From the IMG/VR virus record IMGVR_UViG_3300030107_001446, positions 1 to 64,000 of that record: DNA of 64,000 nucleotides; one strand, 5' to 3'. The number at the start of each line of letters is the position of its first letter. The first letter of the stretch is position 1. The notes beneath the pieces are model-generated. The model was not told the DNA's origin and did no database searches. It saw nothing but the letters and a program-made list of their open reading frames with translations. This DNA comes from a virus. The position numbers were made by a program, and so were the translations under genes. Positions 1 to 9,598 of the stretch are shown piece by piece.

Positions 1-3000
1 GATGACCTAGTAGTAGGAGATGCTGGTTCATTCGGTGGTAACGTTGACATCACAGGAACTTTAGATGTCACAAATGACTTTGCAGTATCTAATAAGTTTA
101 GCGTTGCATCTTCAACAGGTAATACCAACATTGAAGGTACACTTACTGTTGATGGTAATGCTACCATTGGTGATGCAGCAGGTGATTCACACACAGTAAC
201 TGGTGTTGTCCAGTTTAACCAAGCAATAACTTCTACAGATATCACTGCTGATCAGATTAAGATCGGTGTTGATGCTGCTAATGAGATCAGTACTACTGCT
301 GGTAACTTAATACTAGATTCTGACGGAGGCACAGTTAATGTAACTGATGACCTTGATGTAGACAATAATTTAAACGTAGATGGAAATGCTAAAGTCGATG
401 GTACCTTTACAGTTGATGGGAATGCTACTATCGGGGATGCTTCTGGTGACAATCATGTGGTTAATGGAACAATTACTTTCAACCAAGCCATTACATCAAC
501 AAACATCACTGCTGATTCTGTTACCATTGGCGTGGATTCTGATGGTGAGATTAGCACAACTTCTGGCGTTAACCTCATCCTCGACTCTGCCACTGGAGAG
601 ACTCAGGTTGATGATAACCTAACTGTTACAGGTACATTAGATGTAGATGGTAACACACAGATTGGTAACAACTCTAGTGATGCTCATGCCTTTACAGGTA
701 CAGTAACATTCAATCAGGCAGTCACTTCTACTGACATCACTGCTGATAACGTCCGTATTGGTGTAGCAGGTGCATCTGAAATTGATACTTCTTCTGGTAA
801 CTTAACTCTTGACTCTAATACAGGAGAGACAGTTATTGATGATAACGTCACTGTATCTGGCACAGCAGACATTGGTGGTTTAACTACTATCACTGATTCT
901 CTAACAGTCAAGGCAGATAATAAGTTAGTTTCTATTCAGAATGCTGCTGGTCTAACCAAGTTTGAGATTGATACAGACAACGGTAATACAGATATTCAAG
1001 GCACTGTAAACATAGAGGGTGCTACAACTGTTGATGATACATTCAATGTAACTCAGGCAACTGATTTAGATGGCACTCTAAATGTAGATGGCACTGCAAC
1101 ATTCCAAAACGATGTTGTATTGAATGCTGACAATAAGAACTTTAAGATTCAGTTAGATAATGGCACAGACAAATTCACTGTTGCTTCAGCATCAGGTAAC
1201 ACGGATATTCAAGGAACACTGGATGTCAATGGAGCTACTAATGTTACTAACACTGTTGGTATCACTGGTGTTACCTCCGTTACTAATGCTACTAATCCTT
1301 CTAACCTAATTGACACTGCTGCGTTTAACGTGACAGGTGGTGCAGTTATTAATAAGGATGTCTTCTTCGGTGAAGACTTCTATATGGGTCCAAACAATGC
1401 TCCTACCTTATCAGTTGTAGGTGCATCTGGAAATACAACTATTCTTGGTACTCTTAACGTTACCAACACAACTACATTAGGGACTGCTGCTATCAGCACA
1501 CTTAACCTATCATCGAATGCTAATATCACAGGTTCGATTATAGTTAACACTGACAAATTTATTGTTGCAGGACTTACAGGTAATACTGACATCTTTGGTA
1601 CCTTAGATGTTAATGGTGCTACTACTATTACTAACACTCTTAATGTCACACAGAATGTAGACTTTGATGCTGACCTTAACGTAGATGGTAATCAGCAATT
1701 AGATGGCACACTTACTGTCGATTCAACTTCACTATTCAAAGATAGTCTTGTATTGAGAGGTGGTAGTAAGACATTAAAACTTCAGAATGGATCTGGCACT
1801 GACAAGGTTACATTACATTCCACAACTGGTAATGCTGAGATAACTGGTACTTCAACTCTTGGCACTCTTGACGTAACAAACAACACCACCATAGGTGGCA
1901 CACTTGGTGTAACAGGACAAATCACTGGTAACGTAACTGGTGACCTAACTGGTAATGCAGACACAGCATCGTTGGTTGACGTAACTGAGACTGCTACATC
2001 AAACTTGACATACTATCCTACTTTTGTTTCTACTACATCTGGTAACACTGAAGTCAGGACAGACTCTTCAAACTTACAATACAATCCTTCAACTAATACT
2101 CTTACAGTTACTAACTTTAAATCAGTTACTGACTTTGAGATTCAAGGTAACTTAAACGTTACTGGAGCATTGACATTCTTCCAGTCACAGGTTGGTAGTA
2201 TTGCTAACCATGATACTGATGCTCTTACTGAAGGAAGCACAAATCTTTATTTCACCAACGAGAGAGTTGATGATAGGGTTAACAACCTAATCAACGCTGG
2301 TACAGGTATATCTGCAACATATGATGATGCAGGTAATATGCTCACCTTGAGTGCAGTCCAGTCAGACCTTAATACTGACAACTTCACTGAAGGATCTACC
2401 AACCTCTTCACCACTGCAGCTAGAACGAGGACTCATTTCACGTATGGTAACGGTGTTGAGTTATCGGGTGGTGGAGAACTTTCTGTTACTCAGGCAGACA
2501 TTAATACTGATAACGTAACTGAAGGTTCTACTAATCTATTCACCACTGCTGCTAGGACTCGTGGACATGTTAGTGCTACTGGAGACATAGCATATAATGC
2601 TGCTACTGGTGTATTCTCATACACAACTCCTACAACTATTGCATCTCTATCTAACCATGATACTGATGACCTTGCTGAAGGATCAAATCTATACTATACA
2701 GATGAGAGAGTTGATGACAGAATCAATGCTCTAATCATTGCTGGTACTGGTGTTACTAAGGTCTATGACGATGGTGCTAATACATACACACTATCTGTTA
2801 CTCAGGCAGATGTTAACTCTGATAACATCACTGAGGGATCAACAAATCTCTTTACCACTGCTGCCAGAACAAGGACACACTTTACATATGGCACAGGTAT
2901 AACACATAGTGGTGGCACTCTATCTGTTACACAGGCAGATATTAATACTGATAATGTAACTGAAGGATCTACCAATATCTTCTATACAGAGGGACGTTTC

Positions 3001-3825
3001 GACGCAAGTCTTGGAGGTAAGAGTACAGCAGATTTGGCAGAGGGAGCTAACCTCTACTATACAGATGCTAGAGCAGACGCAAGAATTGCTGCTGCTGACA
3101 CTGGAGATCTTAGTGAGGGTAGTAACCTTTACTGGACTAATGCTCGTGGTGATGCTCGTATTGCATTACAAGTTGGTGCAAACCTTGACCTATCAAGTAA
3201 GTCAACTTCTGACCTATCTGAAGGCACAAATCTTTACTACACAGATGCTAGAGCAGACGCAAGAATTGCTGCTGCTGATACAGATGACCTATCTGAAGGA
3301 TCATCTAACCTTTACTTCACTAATGCTAGAGCAGATGCACGTATCGCTGCTGCTGATACTGGAGACCTTGCAGAAGGAAGTAATCTTTACTACACCGATG
3401 CACGTGCTGATGCTCGTGTAACAGCAGGTATTACTGGAAAACTTGATGCTTCTGCTGTTAGCACCTTCGGTGGAACTCTAATTGATGACGCAGACGCTGC
3501 TGCTGCAAGGACAACTCTTGGACTTGGTACTGCTGCTCAATCTGCTACAGGTGACTTCGCTACTGCTGCACAAGGTACTAAAGCAGATGATGCTGCACCA
3601 TTAGCATCTCCTACACTGACAGGTACACCTGCTGCACCTACTGCTGCTCAAGCAACCAACACAACACAGATTGCTACCACAGCATTTGTCCAGTCTAATT
3701 TAACTGCTGCATTACTTCGCACTGCTCTTGGTATTGTTTCAGCAGCAAACGATGCTGGTTCTGGACTTGCATCTGGAGAGATGTATTTCAATACCACATC
3801 TAACACCTACGTACTTGTAGCATAA
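1..3825 (+). CDS. Repeat-built tail-fibre-like structural protein, 5' end outside window
   Basis: The reading frame is open from base 1, so the N terminus lies outside the window; about 1,274 residues are visible. The first half is a series of beta-type repeats of the pattern TLDVDGNTTIG / SGNTDIQGTLNV / FNQAITSTDITAD. The second half repeats EGSTNLFTTAARTR and EGSNLYYTDARADARIA. The last 100 residues contain ASPTLTGTPAAPTA and TTQIATTAFVQ, common near the C termini of phage tail fibres. The gene sits directly before neck genes 13 and 14. It is probably a virion fibre or whisker-type appendage protein; the exact role is inferred. Stop codon and gp13 start overlap (TAATG). Confidence 0.8.
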   Translation, partial: DDLVVGDAGSFGGNVDITGTLDVTNDFAVSNKFSVASSTGNTNIEGTLTVDGNATIGDAAGDSHTVTGVVQFNQAITSTDITADQIKIGVDAANEISTTAGNLILDSDGGTVNVTDDLDVDNNLNVDGNAKVDGTFTVDGNATIGDASGDNHVVNGTITFNQAITSTNITADSVTIGVDSDGEISTTSGVNLILDSATGETQVDDNLTVTGTLDVDGNTQIGNNSSDAHAFTGTVTFNQAVTSTDITADNVRIGVAGASEIDTSSGNLTLDSNTGETVIDDNVTVSGTADIGGLTTITDSLTVKADNKLVSIQNAAGLTKFEIDTDNGNTDIQGTVNIEGATTVDDTFNVTQATDLDGTLNVDGTATFQNDVVLNADNKNFKIQLDNGTDKFTVASASGNTDIQGTLDVNGATNVTNTVGITGVTSVTNATNPSNLIDTAAFNVTGGAVINKDVFFGEDFYMGPNNAPTLSVVGASGNTTILGTLNVTNTTTLGTAAISTLNLSSNANITGSIIVNTDKFIVAGLTGNTDIFGTLDVNGATTITNTLNVTQNVDFDADLNVDGNQQLDGTLTVDSTSLFKDSLVLRGGSKTLKLQNGSGTDKVTLHSTTGNAEITGTSTLGTLDVTNNTTIGGTLGVTGQITGNVTGDLTGNADTASLVDVTETATSNLTYYPTFVSTTSGNTEVRTDSSNLQYNPSTNTLTVTNFKSVTDFEIQGNLNVTGALTFFQSQVGSIANHDTDALTEGSTNLYFTNERVDDRVNNLINAGTGISATYDDAGNMLTLSAVQSDLNTDNFTEGSTNLFTTAARTRTHFTYGNGVELSGGGELSVTQADINTDNVTEGSTNLFTTAARTRGHVSATGDIAYNAATGVFSYTTPTTIASLSNHDTDDLAEGSNLYYTDERVDDRINALIIAGTGVTKVYDDGANTYTLSVTQADVNSDNITEGSTNLFTTAARTRTHFTYGTGITHSGGTLSVTQADINTDNVTEGSTNIFYTEGRFDASLGGKSTADLAEGANLYYTDARADARIAAADTGDLSEGSNLYWTNARGDARIALQVGANLDLSSKSTSDLSEGTNLYYTDARADARIAAADTDDLSEGSSNLYFTNARADARIAAADTGDLAEGSNLYYTDARADARVTAGITGKLDASAVSTFGGTLIDDADAAAARTTLGLGTAAQSATGDFATAAQGTKADDAAPLASPTLTGTPAAPTAAQATNTTQIATTAFVQSNLTAALLRTALGIVSAANDAGSGLASGEMYFNTTSNTYVLVA
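3022..3420 (+). repeat. Tandem coding repeats in fibre gene
   Basis: This stretch encodes several copies of a unit reading approximately DLSEGSNLYYTDARADARI. Two copies are identical over 38 bases (3061-3098 and 3241-3278), 180 bases apart, although the rest of the protein repeats only loosely. Such exact direct repeats can gain or lose units by recombination. Confidence 0.8.
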
Positions 3826-4631
3826 TGGCAACACCCACATCAAAAGCTGAATTAAAAGAATATGCTTTACGCAGGTTAGGTAAACCTGTACTAGAGATCA
3901 ACGTCTCTGATGATCAATGCGATGACGCTATTGATTATACCTTACAGAAGTTTCAACAGTTCCATTATGATGGTGCTGAAAGAGTCTACCTAAAGCATAA
4001 GATAACTCAGGCGGATCTTGATAGGGCAAAGGATACTAATGATACTACAACTACTTCAGTAGCTGGAAATTCCACGTGGTTGGAATCAAATACTTATATA
4101 GAAATACCACAACATATACTTTCCATTGAAGGAATATTCTCCTTCACTGATAAGGGTACTGCAAACATATTTGATATTAGATATCAGATGCGTTTGAATG
4201 ACTTGTATGATTTTACATCTACACAGTTCTATCATTACTATATGATTCAGCAACACTTGGGTACAATTGATTTTCTATTAGAAGGAATCAAACCTACTCG
4301 TTATATTGCTACTCAGAATAGATTATATCTTGATATGGATTGGCAAGCAGATGTATTATTAGATCAGTATTTTGTTATTAAATGTTGGAGAGCATTGGAT
4401 CCTCTCACATGGACAGAGATATATGACAACATGTGGGTCAAGGATTACACTGCTGCTAAGATTAAGAAGCAGTGGGGTGCTAATATGACCAAATTCCAAA
4501 ACGTCCAGATGCCAGGTGGTGTCACTCTTAACGGAGAGATGATTTATAATGATGCAGTCCAAGAGTTAAAAGATTTGGATGAGCAACTCAGACAACAGTG
4601 GGAAACTCCACCATTAGACATGATAGGATAA
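3825..4631 (+). CDS. gp13: Neck protein gp13
   Basis: A 268-residue protein matching cyanophage gp13, the head-completion/neck protein that with gp14 closes the portal vertex before tail joining (T4 gp13 is 309 residues). Recognised from the N-terminal pattern ELKEYALRRLGKPVLEINVS, the acidic DDQCDDAIDYTLQKF helix and the aromatic-rich middle. No membrane segment is visible. The start overlaps the preceding stop, and gp14 follows after one base, so the genes are co-transcribed and probably translationally coupled. Confidence 0.9.
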   Translation: MATPTSKAELKEYALRRLGKPVLEINVSDDQCDDAIDYTLQKFQQFHYDGAERVYLKHKITQADLDRAKDTNDTTTTSVAGNSTWLESNTYIEIPQHILSIEGIFSFTDKGTANIFDIRYQMRLNDLYDFTSTQFYHYYMIQQHLGTIDFLLEGIKPTRYIATQNRLYLDMDWQADVLLDQYFVIKCWRALDPLTWTEIYDNMWVKDYTAAKIKKQWGANMTKFQNVQMPGGVTLNGEMIYNDAVQELKDLDEQLRQQWETPPLDMIG

Positions 4632-4632
4632 C

Positions 4633-5508
4633 ATGGCTACTAACCCTTATTTTACTCAAGGAACTACAGGTGAGCAAGACATGCATGAAAGTCTTGTCAT
4701 TGAGCAGATTAAGATGTACGGTAAGAATGTTTATTATATCCCAAGGACTTTAGTTAAAACTGATAGTGTATTCGGTGAGGATACAATGTCGAAGTTTGAG
4801 GGAGCATTTGAGATAGAAGCATACATTGAAGACAACACAGGATTCCGAGGAGACGGTGATATGTTCTCCAAATTCGGAGTCCAAATTGCTGATCAGGCAA
4901 CGTTTGTTATCTCAAGAACAAGATTCACTACTGCGGTAGATGATAACGCAACCTTAATAGTGGAGGGTAGACCAAATGAAGGCGATCTCGTATACTTCCC
5001 GATGGCAAATAAGATCTTTGAGATCCAGTTTGTCGAGTATGAAGTACCATTTTTCACGTTGGGTAAACAATATACTTGGGGACTCAGATGTGAACTCTTC
5101 CAGTACAGCGACGAAGATATCGACACAGGAATCACAGAAGTTGATGCAGTGGAGGTCAATTATGCCAATGCAATAAGTGTTAACGTTGCTGATGGTGGTA
5201 GCGGAGACTTCGTTGCTGAGGAGATTGTAACAGGTGGTAACTCTAATGTCACTGCTACTGTTAAGTCTTGGAATAGTGCTACACGTCAGTTAGTTGTATA
5301 CAATAGGTCAGGAATCTTCAGTATACCTGAGACTCTTACTGGTAATACATCTAGTGCTGCGTGGACTTCTGCTACATATAATACACTAAATAATGTGAAT
5401 GACGAATCACAAGCCAACTTTGTCATAGAGACACAGGCAGATGGTATCATTGATTTCACTGAAGGCAATCCCTTTGGTGAGTTTGGAAATAAAGGAAGTA
5501 GTATCTAA
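4633..5508 (+). CDS. gp14: Neck protein gp14
   Basis: A 291-residue neck protein. The N terminus (NPYFTQGTTGEQDMHESLVI) and the following KMYGKNVYYIPR segment are typical of gp14, which forms the neck with gp13 and the collar. The first 170 residues are the conserved core. The C-terminal 110 residues form a beta-rich, Ser/Thr/Asn-rich extension that makes it longer than T4 gp14 (256 residues). The stop codon overlaps the gp15 start. Confidence 0.9.
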   Translation: MATNPYFTQGTTGEQDMHESLVIEQIKMYGKNVYYIPRTLVKTDSVFGEDTMSKFEGAFEIEAYIEDNTGFRGDGDMFSKFGVQIADQATFVISRTRFTTAVDDNATLIVEGRPNEGDLVYFPMANKIFEIQFVEYEVPFFTLGKQYTWGLRCELFQYSDEDIDTGITEVDAVEVNYANAISVNVADGGSGDFVAEEIVTGGNSNVTATVKSWNSATRQLVVYNRSGIFSIPETLTGNTSSAAWTSATYNTLNNVNDESQANFVIETQADGIIDFTEGNPFGEFGNKGSSI

Positions 5509-6305
5509 TGTTAGGAACTTATTCATATCACGAAATTATTAAGAAGACAGTGGTCGGTTTCGGTACACTGTTTAATAATATTGAACTTCGTAGGGTAACA
5601 TCTGGTAAAACAGAAGTTATGAAAGTGCCTCTGGCATATGGTCCTCGTCAGAAATTTCTACAACGTCTGCAACAGGTAGGTCTTAATAAGACTACAACTC
5701 AAATTACTCTACCTCGTATCTCCTTTGAGATACAAGGGTTTAATTATGATGCTACTCGTAAGGTATCTCCTACTCAGTATTTAAGGTCTACTCAAGCTGA
5801 TGGTAAAGAGTTTAAATCCTTTATGCCAATACCATATAATTTGAATTTTGAATTGGCAATCATGGCAAAGAATCAAGACGATGGTCTTCAGATTCTTGAG
5901 CAGATATTACCTTACTTTCAACCAAGTTTTAGTATCACACTAAACCTTGTGCCTACTATGGATGAGAAGAAGGACTATCCAATTACATTAACATCTATAG
6001 ATTATCAGGATGTATATGAGGGTGACTACGATACTCGTAGGACTCTGGTATATACTTTACAGTTTGTTGCTAAGACTTACCTATACGGTCCAGTCCAAGA
6101 CAAGTCTGGAGAGGTTATCAAGAAGGCTATTGTTGATTACACTGCTGATACTAAGAATGCACCTAATGCACCACGTGAGATTAGATATCAGGTAACACCT
6201 GATCCAATCACTGCTGACGCAGATGACGATTTTGGATTCAGTGAGATGACCAGTGAGTTTGTAGATGCTAAACAGTATAACCCAGTGACAGGACAAGATG
6301 AGTGA
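5508..6305 (+). CDS. gp15: Tail terminator / sheath stabiliser gp15
   Basis: A 265-residue homologue of T4 gp15 (272 residues), the ring that caps the tail tube and sheath and docks onto the neck. Recognised by MLGTYSYHEIIKKTVVGFGT, the FNNIELRR strand and PLAYGPRQKFLQR near residues 41-55. It lies between gp14 and gp16, the usual neck-to-packaging order in cyanomyoviruses. It overlaps the gp16 start by 8 bases. Confidence 0.9.
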   Translation: MLGTYSYHEIIKKTVVGFGTLFNNIELRRVTSGKTEVMKVPLAYGPRQKFLQRLQQVGLNKTTTQITLPRISFEIQGFNYDATRKVSPTQYLRSTQADGKEFKSFMPIPYNLNFELAIMAKNQDDGLQILEQILPYFQPSFSITLNLVPTMDEKKDYPITLTSIDYQDVYEGDYDTRRTLVYTLQFVAKTYLYGPVQDKSGEVIKKAIVDYTADTKNAPNAPREIRYQVTPDPITADADDDFGFSEMTSEFVDAKQYNPVTGQDE

Positions 6306-6726
6306 TTTTGAAGCTATTGAAAATGCAATGAACGTGGACACTTCCATTGTTGAAAATGAAGGTGGTTGCGTTAAACGCAGTGATAAGGCACTTGAGGTCG
6401 CACAAGATACTAAAAAACAACTGAGGAAAGACTATGACTATACAAGAGGTAATTTATATTCTCTAATAGAAAAAGGTCAAGAAGCAGTTGATGGTATACT
6501 TGAGTTAGCACAAGAGTCAGACCAACCAAGAGCATATGAAGTAGCAGGACAACTTATCAAACATGTCGGTGACGTTGCTGATAAACTTGCAGACCTTCAT
6601 AAAAAAGTTAATGAGATAGAGAATCCGAAAGGATCTTCATCTGATAAACAAGTCACCAACAACACCATGTTTGTTGGTAGCACAGCAGAACTTGCTAAAT
6701 TCTTAAAACAAAAGCAAGATAAATAA
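6298..6726 (+). CDS. gp16: Small terminase gp16
   Basis: A 142-residue, mostly helical and charged protein, identified as the small terminase subunit by its content (ALEVAQDTKKQLRKDYDYTR, then helices around KGQEAVDGILELAQES) and its place after gp15. The T4 protein is 164 residues and forms rings that regulate gp17 packaging. Unlike in T4, the large subunit gene is about 3.8 kb downstream, which is common in cyanophages. Confidence 0.8.
   Translation: MSDFEAIENAMNVDTSIVENEGGCVKRSDKALEVAQDTKKQLRKDYDYTRGNLYSLIEKGQEAVDGILELAQESDQPRAYEVAGQLIKHVGDVADKLADLHKKVNEIENPKGSSSDKQVTNNTMFVGSTAELAKFLKQKQDK
6718..6725 (+). promoter_or_regulatory. Late-promoter-like box GATAAATA
   Basis: GATAAATA, one mismatch from the T4 late -10 box TATAAATA, overlaps the gp16 stop and lies 24 bases before the next start codon. 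The spacing suits a gp55-dependent promoter for the structural gene at 6750. Confidence 0.45.
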
Positions 6727-6749
6727 TCTAGTAAAGGTATTCTTTAAAC

Positions 6750-7283
6750 ATGTCAGTATTAAATGTTATTGATACGCAAACAGTAAGTGGTTCGGGTACT
6801 GCCTACATCACAGTTAAATCTGGTGTACTGCGTGTCCTTGCAACTTCAGCGTCTTCAATACAAGTTAACGCTGGACCTGCAATCACCCTCGCAGCAGGTG
6901 TCCCTGAGTTAATCTCATGTGGCAAACCTGCAAACGCAAGAATTGCATCTGCAACTGATGCTAACCCTATGGTTATCACTGTAGAAAGTGGTGGTACTCC
7001 TGCACATAAATTTGTGGCTGGAGATTATATCTCTACTCAGAATGGTGGTGACTCTAACTTCGCAGCAGCATTTGTTTCTGTTGTAGGTGGGGGTAAAGCA
7101 GTTGCTTCTGTAACTGATACTACTATTACTACTAACATCGATTCATCTGGTGCTAGTGGAGACTATAGTAATGCTGATGCACAACTAATAGCTGGTGAAA
7201 CTCCTCAAGTTAATAGAGCAGTTAAACTAACAGCAGGTAGTGCTGATGTAATCGTAGAGCAAGTCCAAATCGTTGGTGGATAA
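6750..7283 (+). CDS. Putative virion structural protein, unknown fold
   Basis: A 177-residue protein, strongly enriched in Ala, Gly, Thr, Val and Ser and predicted to be all-beta, with no Cys pairs, signal peptide or membrane segment. A late-type box precedes it and structural genes surround it, so a virion or decoration role is likely. This is inference; I do not recognise the family. C-terminal residues near 154-177 (VNRAVKLTAGSADVIVEQVQ) look like paired strands of a beta-sandwich. Confidence 0.7.
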   Translation: MSVLNVIDTQTVSGSGTAYITVKSGVLRVLATSASSIQVNAGPAITLAAGVPELISCGKPANARIASATDANPMVITVESGGTPAHKFVAGDYISTQNGGDSNFAAAFVSVVGGGKAVASVTDTTITTNIDSSGASGDYSNADAQLIAGETPQVNRAVKLTAGSADVIVEQVQIVGG

Positions 7284-7284
7284 C

Positions 7285-8889
7285 ATGTTATCTTTCTCAC
7301 AACTTAATGAGCTGAAGAATTCAACTTTATTAAGTTACAGTCAAAAAGCAACAAATGATTTAGCCTTCAGTGGTGATGGTAAAAAGAAAGCTCGTAAGAG
7401 AGCTACTGGAATCAAAACCGCTACAGGGAGATTAGCATTGAGAGCTACTGATCCTGATGGTAAGTTAGGAGTCAATAAGAATCCTAAGAATGAAGAGTTT
7501 GAGCAGGAAGGTACAACTTGGGGTCTCTATAAGGGAGACGGTAAACCTAAAGGTGCTGCTGCTGCTTTTGTTAAGAAAAAGAAAGATAAGAAAAAGGAAG
7601 AAAAGAAGACTGTAGATGAGGCAAAGGTAGATAAAGGTCGTAGCGATTACGGTAAAGCATCTATCAGAAACTACAGAAGAGCAGGTCCAGGTCACGGTGA
7701 ACCTGGTATGTTTGACCCTGAAGGTAAGAGAGGGAAAACTATTGACAAACGTAGGGAAGAGCACAAAGCACGTCGTGGTGTAAAGGGTGCTAAAGTACCT
7801 GCATATAAGAGAGAAGAGTATGTCCCAGAGGAGGGATATGACCACTGGAGAGACAAGCAACTAGAAAGAGGTACTTGGAAAGGTGGTGGTGGATCCTCTG
7901 GCGGTGGAGGTAAGAAATCCAAAGGTAAAACTGTTTACCAAAAACAAGCAGAGAAGGAGCACGGTAAGGGTGTTACTGCTCTCGACATCGTTAAGAAAAA
8001 CATTGAAAAGAAACATGGTAAAGGAGCTATTATGAAAAACGAAGAAGTAATCAGTGAATTATCTGCTGATAAACTATTAGATGCATCTAAGGCTGCTGAT
8101 AAAGACCGTGGTAAGAAAGCAGTAGCTGGCGATAGAGAAGGTGCTAAGAAGCGAGTCAAGCAAGCAGCTAAATTCTATACAGCAAGTGCTAAGAAAAGAA
8201 AGTCTGAAGCAAAGGAAGAGTATACTGTTACCAATGCTGACAAGAAAGGTAACACACCTGCATGGCAAGGATACAAGTCAGGTAAGAAGAATGCCAAGAC
8301 AGGTAAACCTCTATACAAGGCTGCTGACCATGTGAAAGAAGGTCACTGGGAGTATCACGAACCAGAAGGACTCAAGAGATTCTCTGAATTTCTTAAGGAA
8401 GGTAACCCCACTACTCGTATGATGAGTAAGTCTAAGACACAAACCACTGGAAACATTAGTGCAGACAGAGGTACAGACGCAAAAAAGAATAAAGAGTCCC
8501 GCAAGGGGCTCGAAAAAGACCTCAAGAAGAAAGGAATAGGATATAAGAAGGGAGTAGGTGAATACAAATATAAGAAGGATGGTAAAGAAGGTACTGGACG
8601 TGAAGTATCATACCAAACCTCACCAGGTAAAGGTATGAGTAAGAGACGCTTTGGTAAAGTTATGCGACGATTGGGTCGTAAACATGGACAAGAAAGTGTT
8701 ATAACTAAAGATAAGGATAAGCCAGCACGTTTACATGACACCCAGTCTAAGAAACCAGGCAAGTCAGAAAAGTTAGGTAAGACAAAAGCTGGTAAACATC
8801 CTAAGGGATACGGTGAGACATCTGGTACAAAGGTCAGAAGTAAAAACTTATCTAAGAAGACAAACAAACCGAGTTACCATTATGGCTAA
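7285..8889 (+). CDS. Lysine-rich structural-type protein with C-terminal globular domain
   Basis: The ATG at 7285 follows the previous stop by one base and is preferred over in-frame TTG/GTG codons upstream. About 534 residues, extremely rich in Lys and Gly. Contents: basic low-complexity regions; a GGGGSSGGGG linker near residue 200; a helical ELSADKLLDASKAADKDRGK segment; and a C-terminal domain containing GREVSYQTS, LGRKHGQESVI and ARLHDTQSKK. That last pattern (N-rich start, ExSY strand, GQESV, L/H strand) resembles small phage and bacterial domains of the DUF3293 type. A DNA-contacting internal head protein is possible, but the function is unknown. Confidence 0.75.
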   Translation: MLSFSQLNELKNSTLLSYSQKATNDLAFSGDGKKKARKRATGIKTATGRLALRATDPDGKLGVNKNPKNEEFEQEGTTWGLYKGDGKPKGAAAAFVKKKKDKKKEEKKTVDEAKVDKGRSDYGKASIRNYRRAGPGHGEPGMFDPEGKRGKTIDKRREEHKARRGVKGAKVPAYKREEYVPEEGYDHWRDKQLERGTWKGGGGSSGGGGKKSKGKTVYQKQAEKEHGKGVTALDIVKKNIEKKHGKGAIMKNEEVISELSADKLLDASKAADKDRGKKAVAGDREGAKKRVKQAAKFYTASAKKRKSEAKEEYTVTNADKKGNTPAWQGYKSGKKNAKTGKPLYKAADHVKEGHWEYHEPEGLKRFSEFLKEGNPTTRMMSKSKTQTTGNISADRGTDAKKNKESRKGLEKDLKKKGIGYKKGVGEYKYKKDGKEGTGREVSYQTSPGKGMSKRRFGKVMRRLGRKHGQESVITKDKDKPARLHDTQSKKPGKSEKLGKTKAGKHPKGYGETSGTKVRSKNLSKKTNKPSYHYG

Positions 8890-9001
8890 ATTAGTATGTC
8901 AGCACTGTGGACTGACACCTCCTCAAGGTCACCCAGACCCAGAGAGATATATAAAACAGCATGAGGCTAACTGCCCCAAGCATCCTAATCACAACAAATA
9001 A
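8882..9001 (+). CDS. Small zinc-ribbon-like protein
   Basis: A 39-residue ORF starting ATG at 8882, overlapping the previous stop. The sequence begins MAKLVCQHCGLTPPQGHP and continues with an HEANCPKHPNHNK tail, so a CxxC pair is followed by H, C and H ligands. That arrangement suggests one structural zinc. Its size and compactness match the strings of small conserved genes seen between structural modules of cyanophages. Function unknown. Confidence 0.6.
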   Translation: MAKLVCQHCGLTPPQGHPDPERYIKQHEANCPKHPNHNK

Positions 9002-9005
9002 AATC

Positions 9006-9248
9006 ATGGGTACATTACATATGAGAGAGCAACTATTACGTGCTATGTTGGCACATGCTCAAGGTGAAATTGAAAAGCATAAGGCAAACGTCAATGTTTA
9101 CCTAGAACATCCAGCTGGTATTGGAGAGCATTCTGATATCACCGAAGCAATCGGTCAAGAGCTTGATAAGATATCAAGATACCATGATCAGGTTGAGGTT
9201 ATAAATAAGTATTTCAGAGCCCCAACAACAGCAAGAATAAATGAGTGA
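9006..9248 (+). CDS. Conserved cyanophage small helical protein
   Basis: 80 residues from the ATG at 9006. Two or three amphipathic helices (REQLLRAMLAHAQGEIEKHK, then EAIGQELDKISRYHDQ). The pattern of AHAQG-IEKHKANV followed by P-GIGEHSDI-EAI recalls a conserved hypothetical protein of T4-like cyanophages. No catalytic motif seen. Its end overlaps the next start by 8 bases. Confidence 0.75.
   Translation: MGTLHMREQLLRAMLAHAQGEIEKHKANVNVYLEHPAGIGEHSDITEAIGQELDKISRYHDQVEVINKYFRAPTTARINE
9200..9207 (+). promoter_or_regulatory. Late promoter box TATAAATA
   Basis: An exact TATAAATA inside the 3' end of the 9006 gene, 33 bases before the next start (9241). Spacing suits a late promoter, but its location inside a gene makes chance possible in AT-rich DNA. 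Confidence 0.4.
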
Positions 9249-9390
9249 CACCGAAGACAAGAAGGTAGCGAAGAAGATAATTAAACAACGTAAAGCAAAC
9301 AAAAACCTTTGGACAAAGGAGGATGTTTTGTATGCTAAATTGGTCAGGAAACGCATAAAAGAGATACAAAAACAAGACAAAAAAGTATAA
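9241..9390 (+). CDS. Very small basic protein
   Basis: A 49-residue ORF starting ATG at 9241, overlapping the end of the preceding gene. It is highly basic (many Lys and Arg), begins MSDTEDKKVAKKIIKQRK and is probably helical throughout. No motif. Translational coupling with its neighbour and lack of other coding potential in the gap support it. Confidence 0.55.
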   Translation: MSDTEDKKVAKKIIKQRKANKNLWTKEDVLYAKLVRKRIKEIQKQDKKV

Positions 9391-9393
9391 ATA
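9386..9393 (+). promoter_or_regulatory. Late promoter box TATAAATA
   Basis: An exact TATAAATA, overlapping the stop codon of the small basic gene and 38 bases before the ATG at 9431. It sits in one of the few intergenic gaps here, supporting a real gp55-dependent late promoter. Confidence 0.65.
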
Positions 9394-9430
9394 CTTACAT
9401 ACTTTGAAACTTAGTGGAGTTGAAACTATC

Positions 9431-9598
9431 ATGTCCCACTATACGGTTGGCTACCACGATACAAGCCGCAATCACTATGAAATATGTGAGTATGCAGAAG
9501 ATGCATATGAAGCAATAAAGAATTCAAAAGAGGATGTCCCTGGTCTAAGGGAGCATCCTCATTTTATTGATTACTGTACCATGGGTATGGAGCTATGA
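9431..9598 (+). CDS. Small conserved-type protein
   Basis: 55 residues, starting MSHYTVGYHDTSRNHYEICE. Rich in aromatic and acidic residues, with an internal EYAEDAYEAIKNS helix. The ATG at 9431 follows a late box by 38 bases and is preferred over an upstream TTG. The stop overlaps the next start (ATGA). Function unknown. Confidence 0.65.
   Translation: MSHYTVGYHDTSRNHYEICEYAEDAYEAIKNSKEDVPGLREHPHFIDYCTMGMEL

Noticed and set aside
3011-3421. 136-codon ORF in another frame of the fibre repeats
   Set aside because: It merely mirrors the DNA repeats of the fibre gene and has a Leu/Gln-rich nonsense-like product.
8355-8867. 170-codon minus-strand ORF antisense to the lysine-rich gene
   Set aside because: Leu/Pro/Ser-rich product typical of the complement of Lys/Gly/Asp codons; no ribosome-binding site, and the plus frame is clearly coding.
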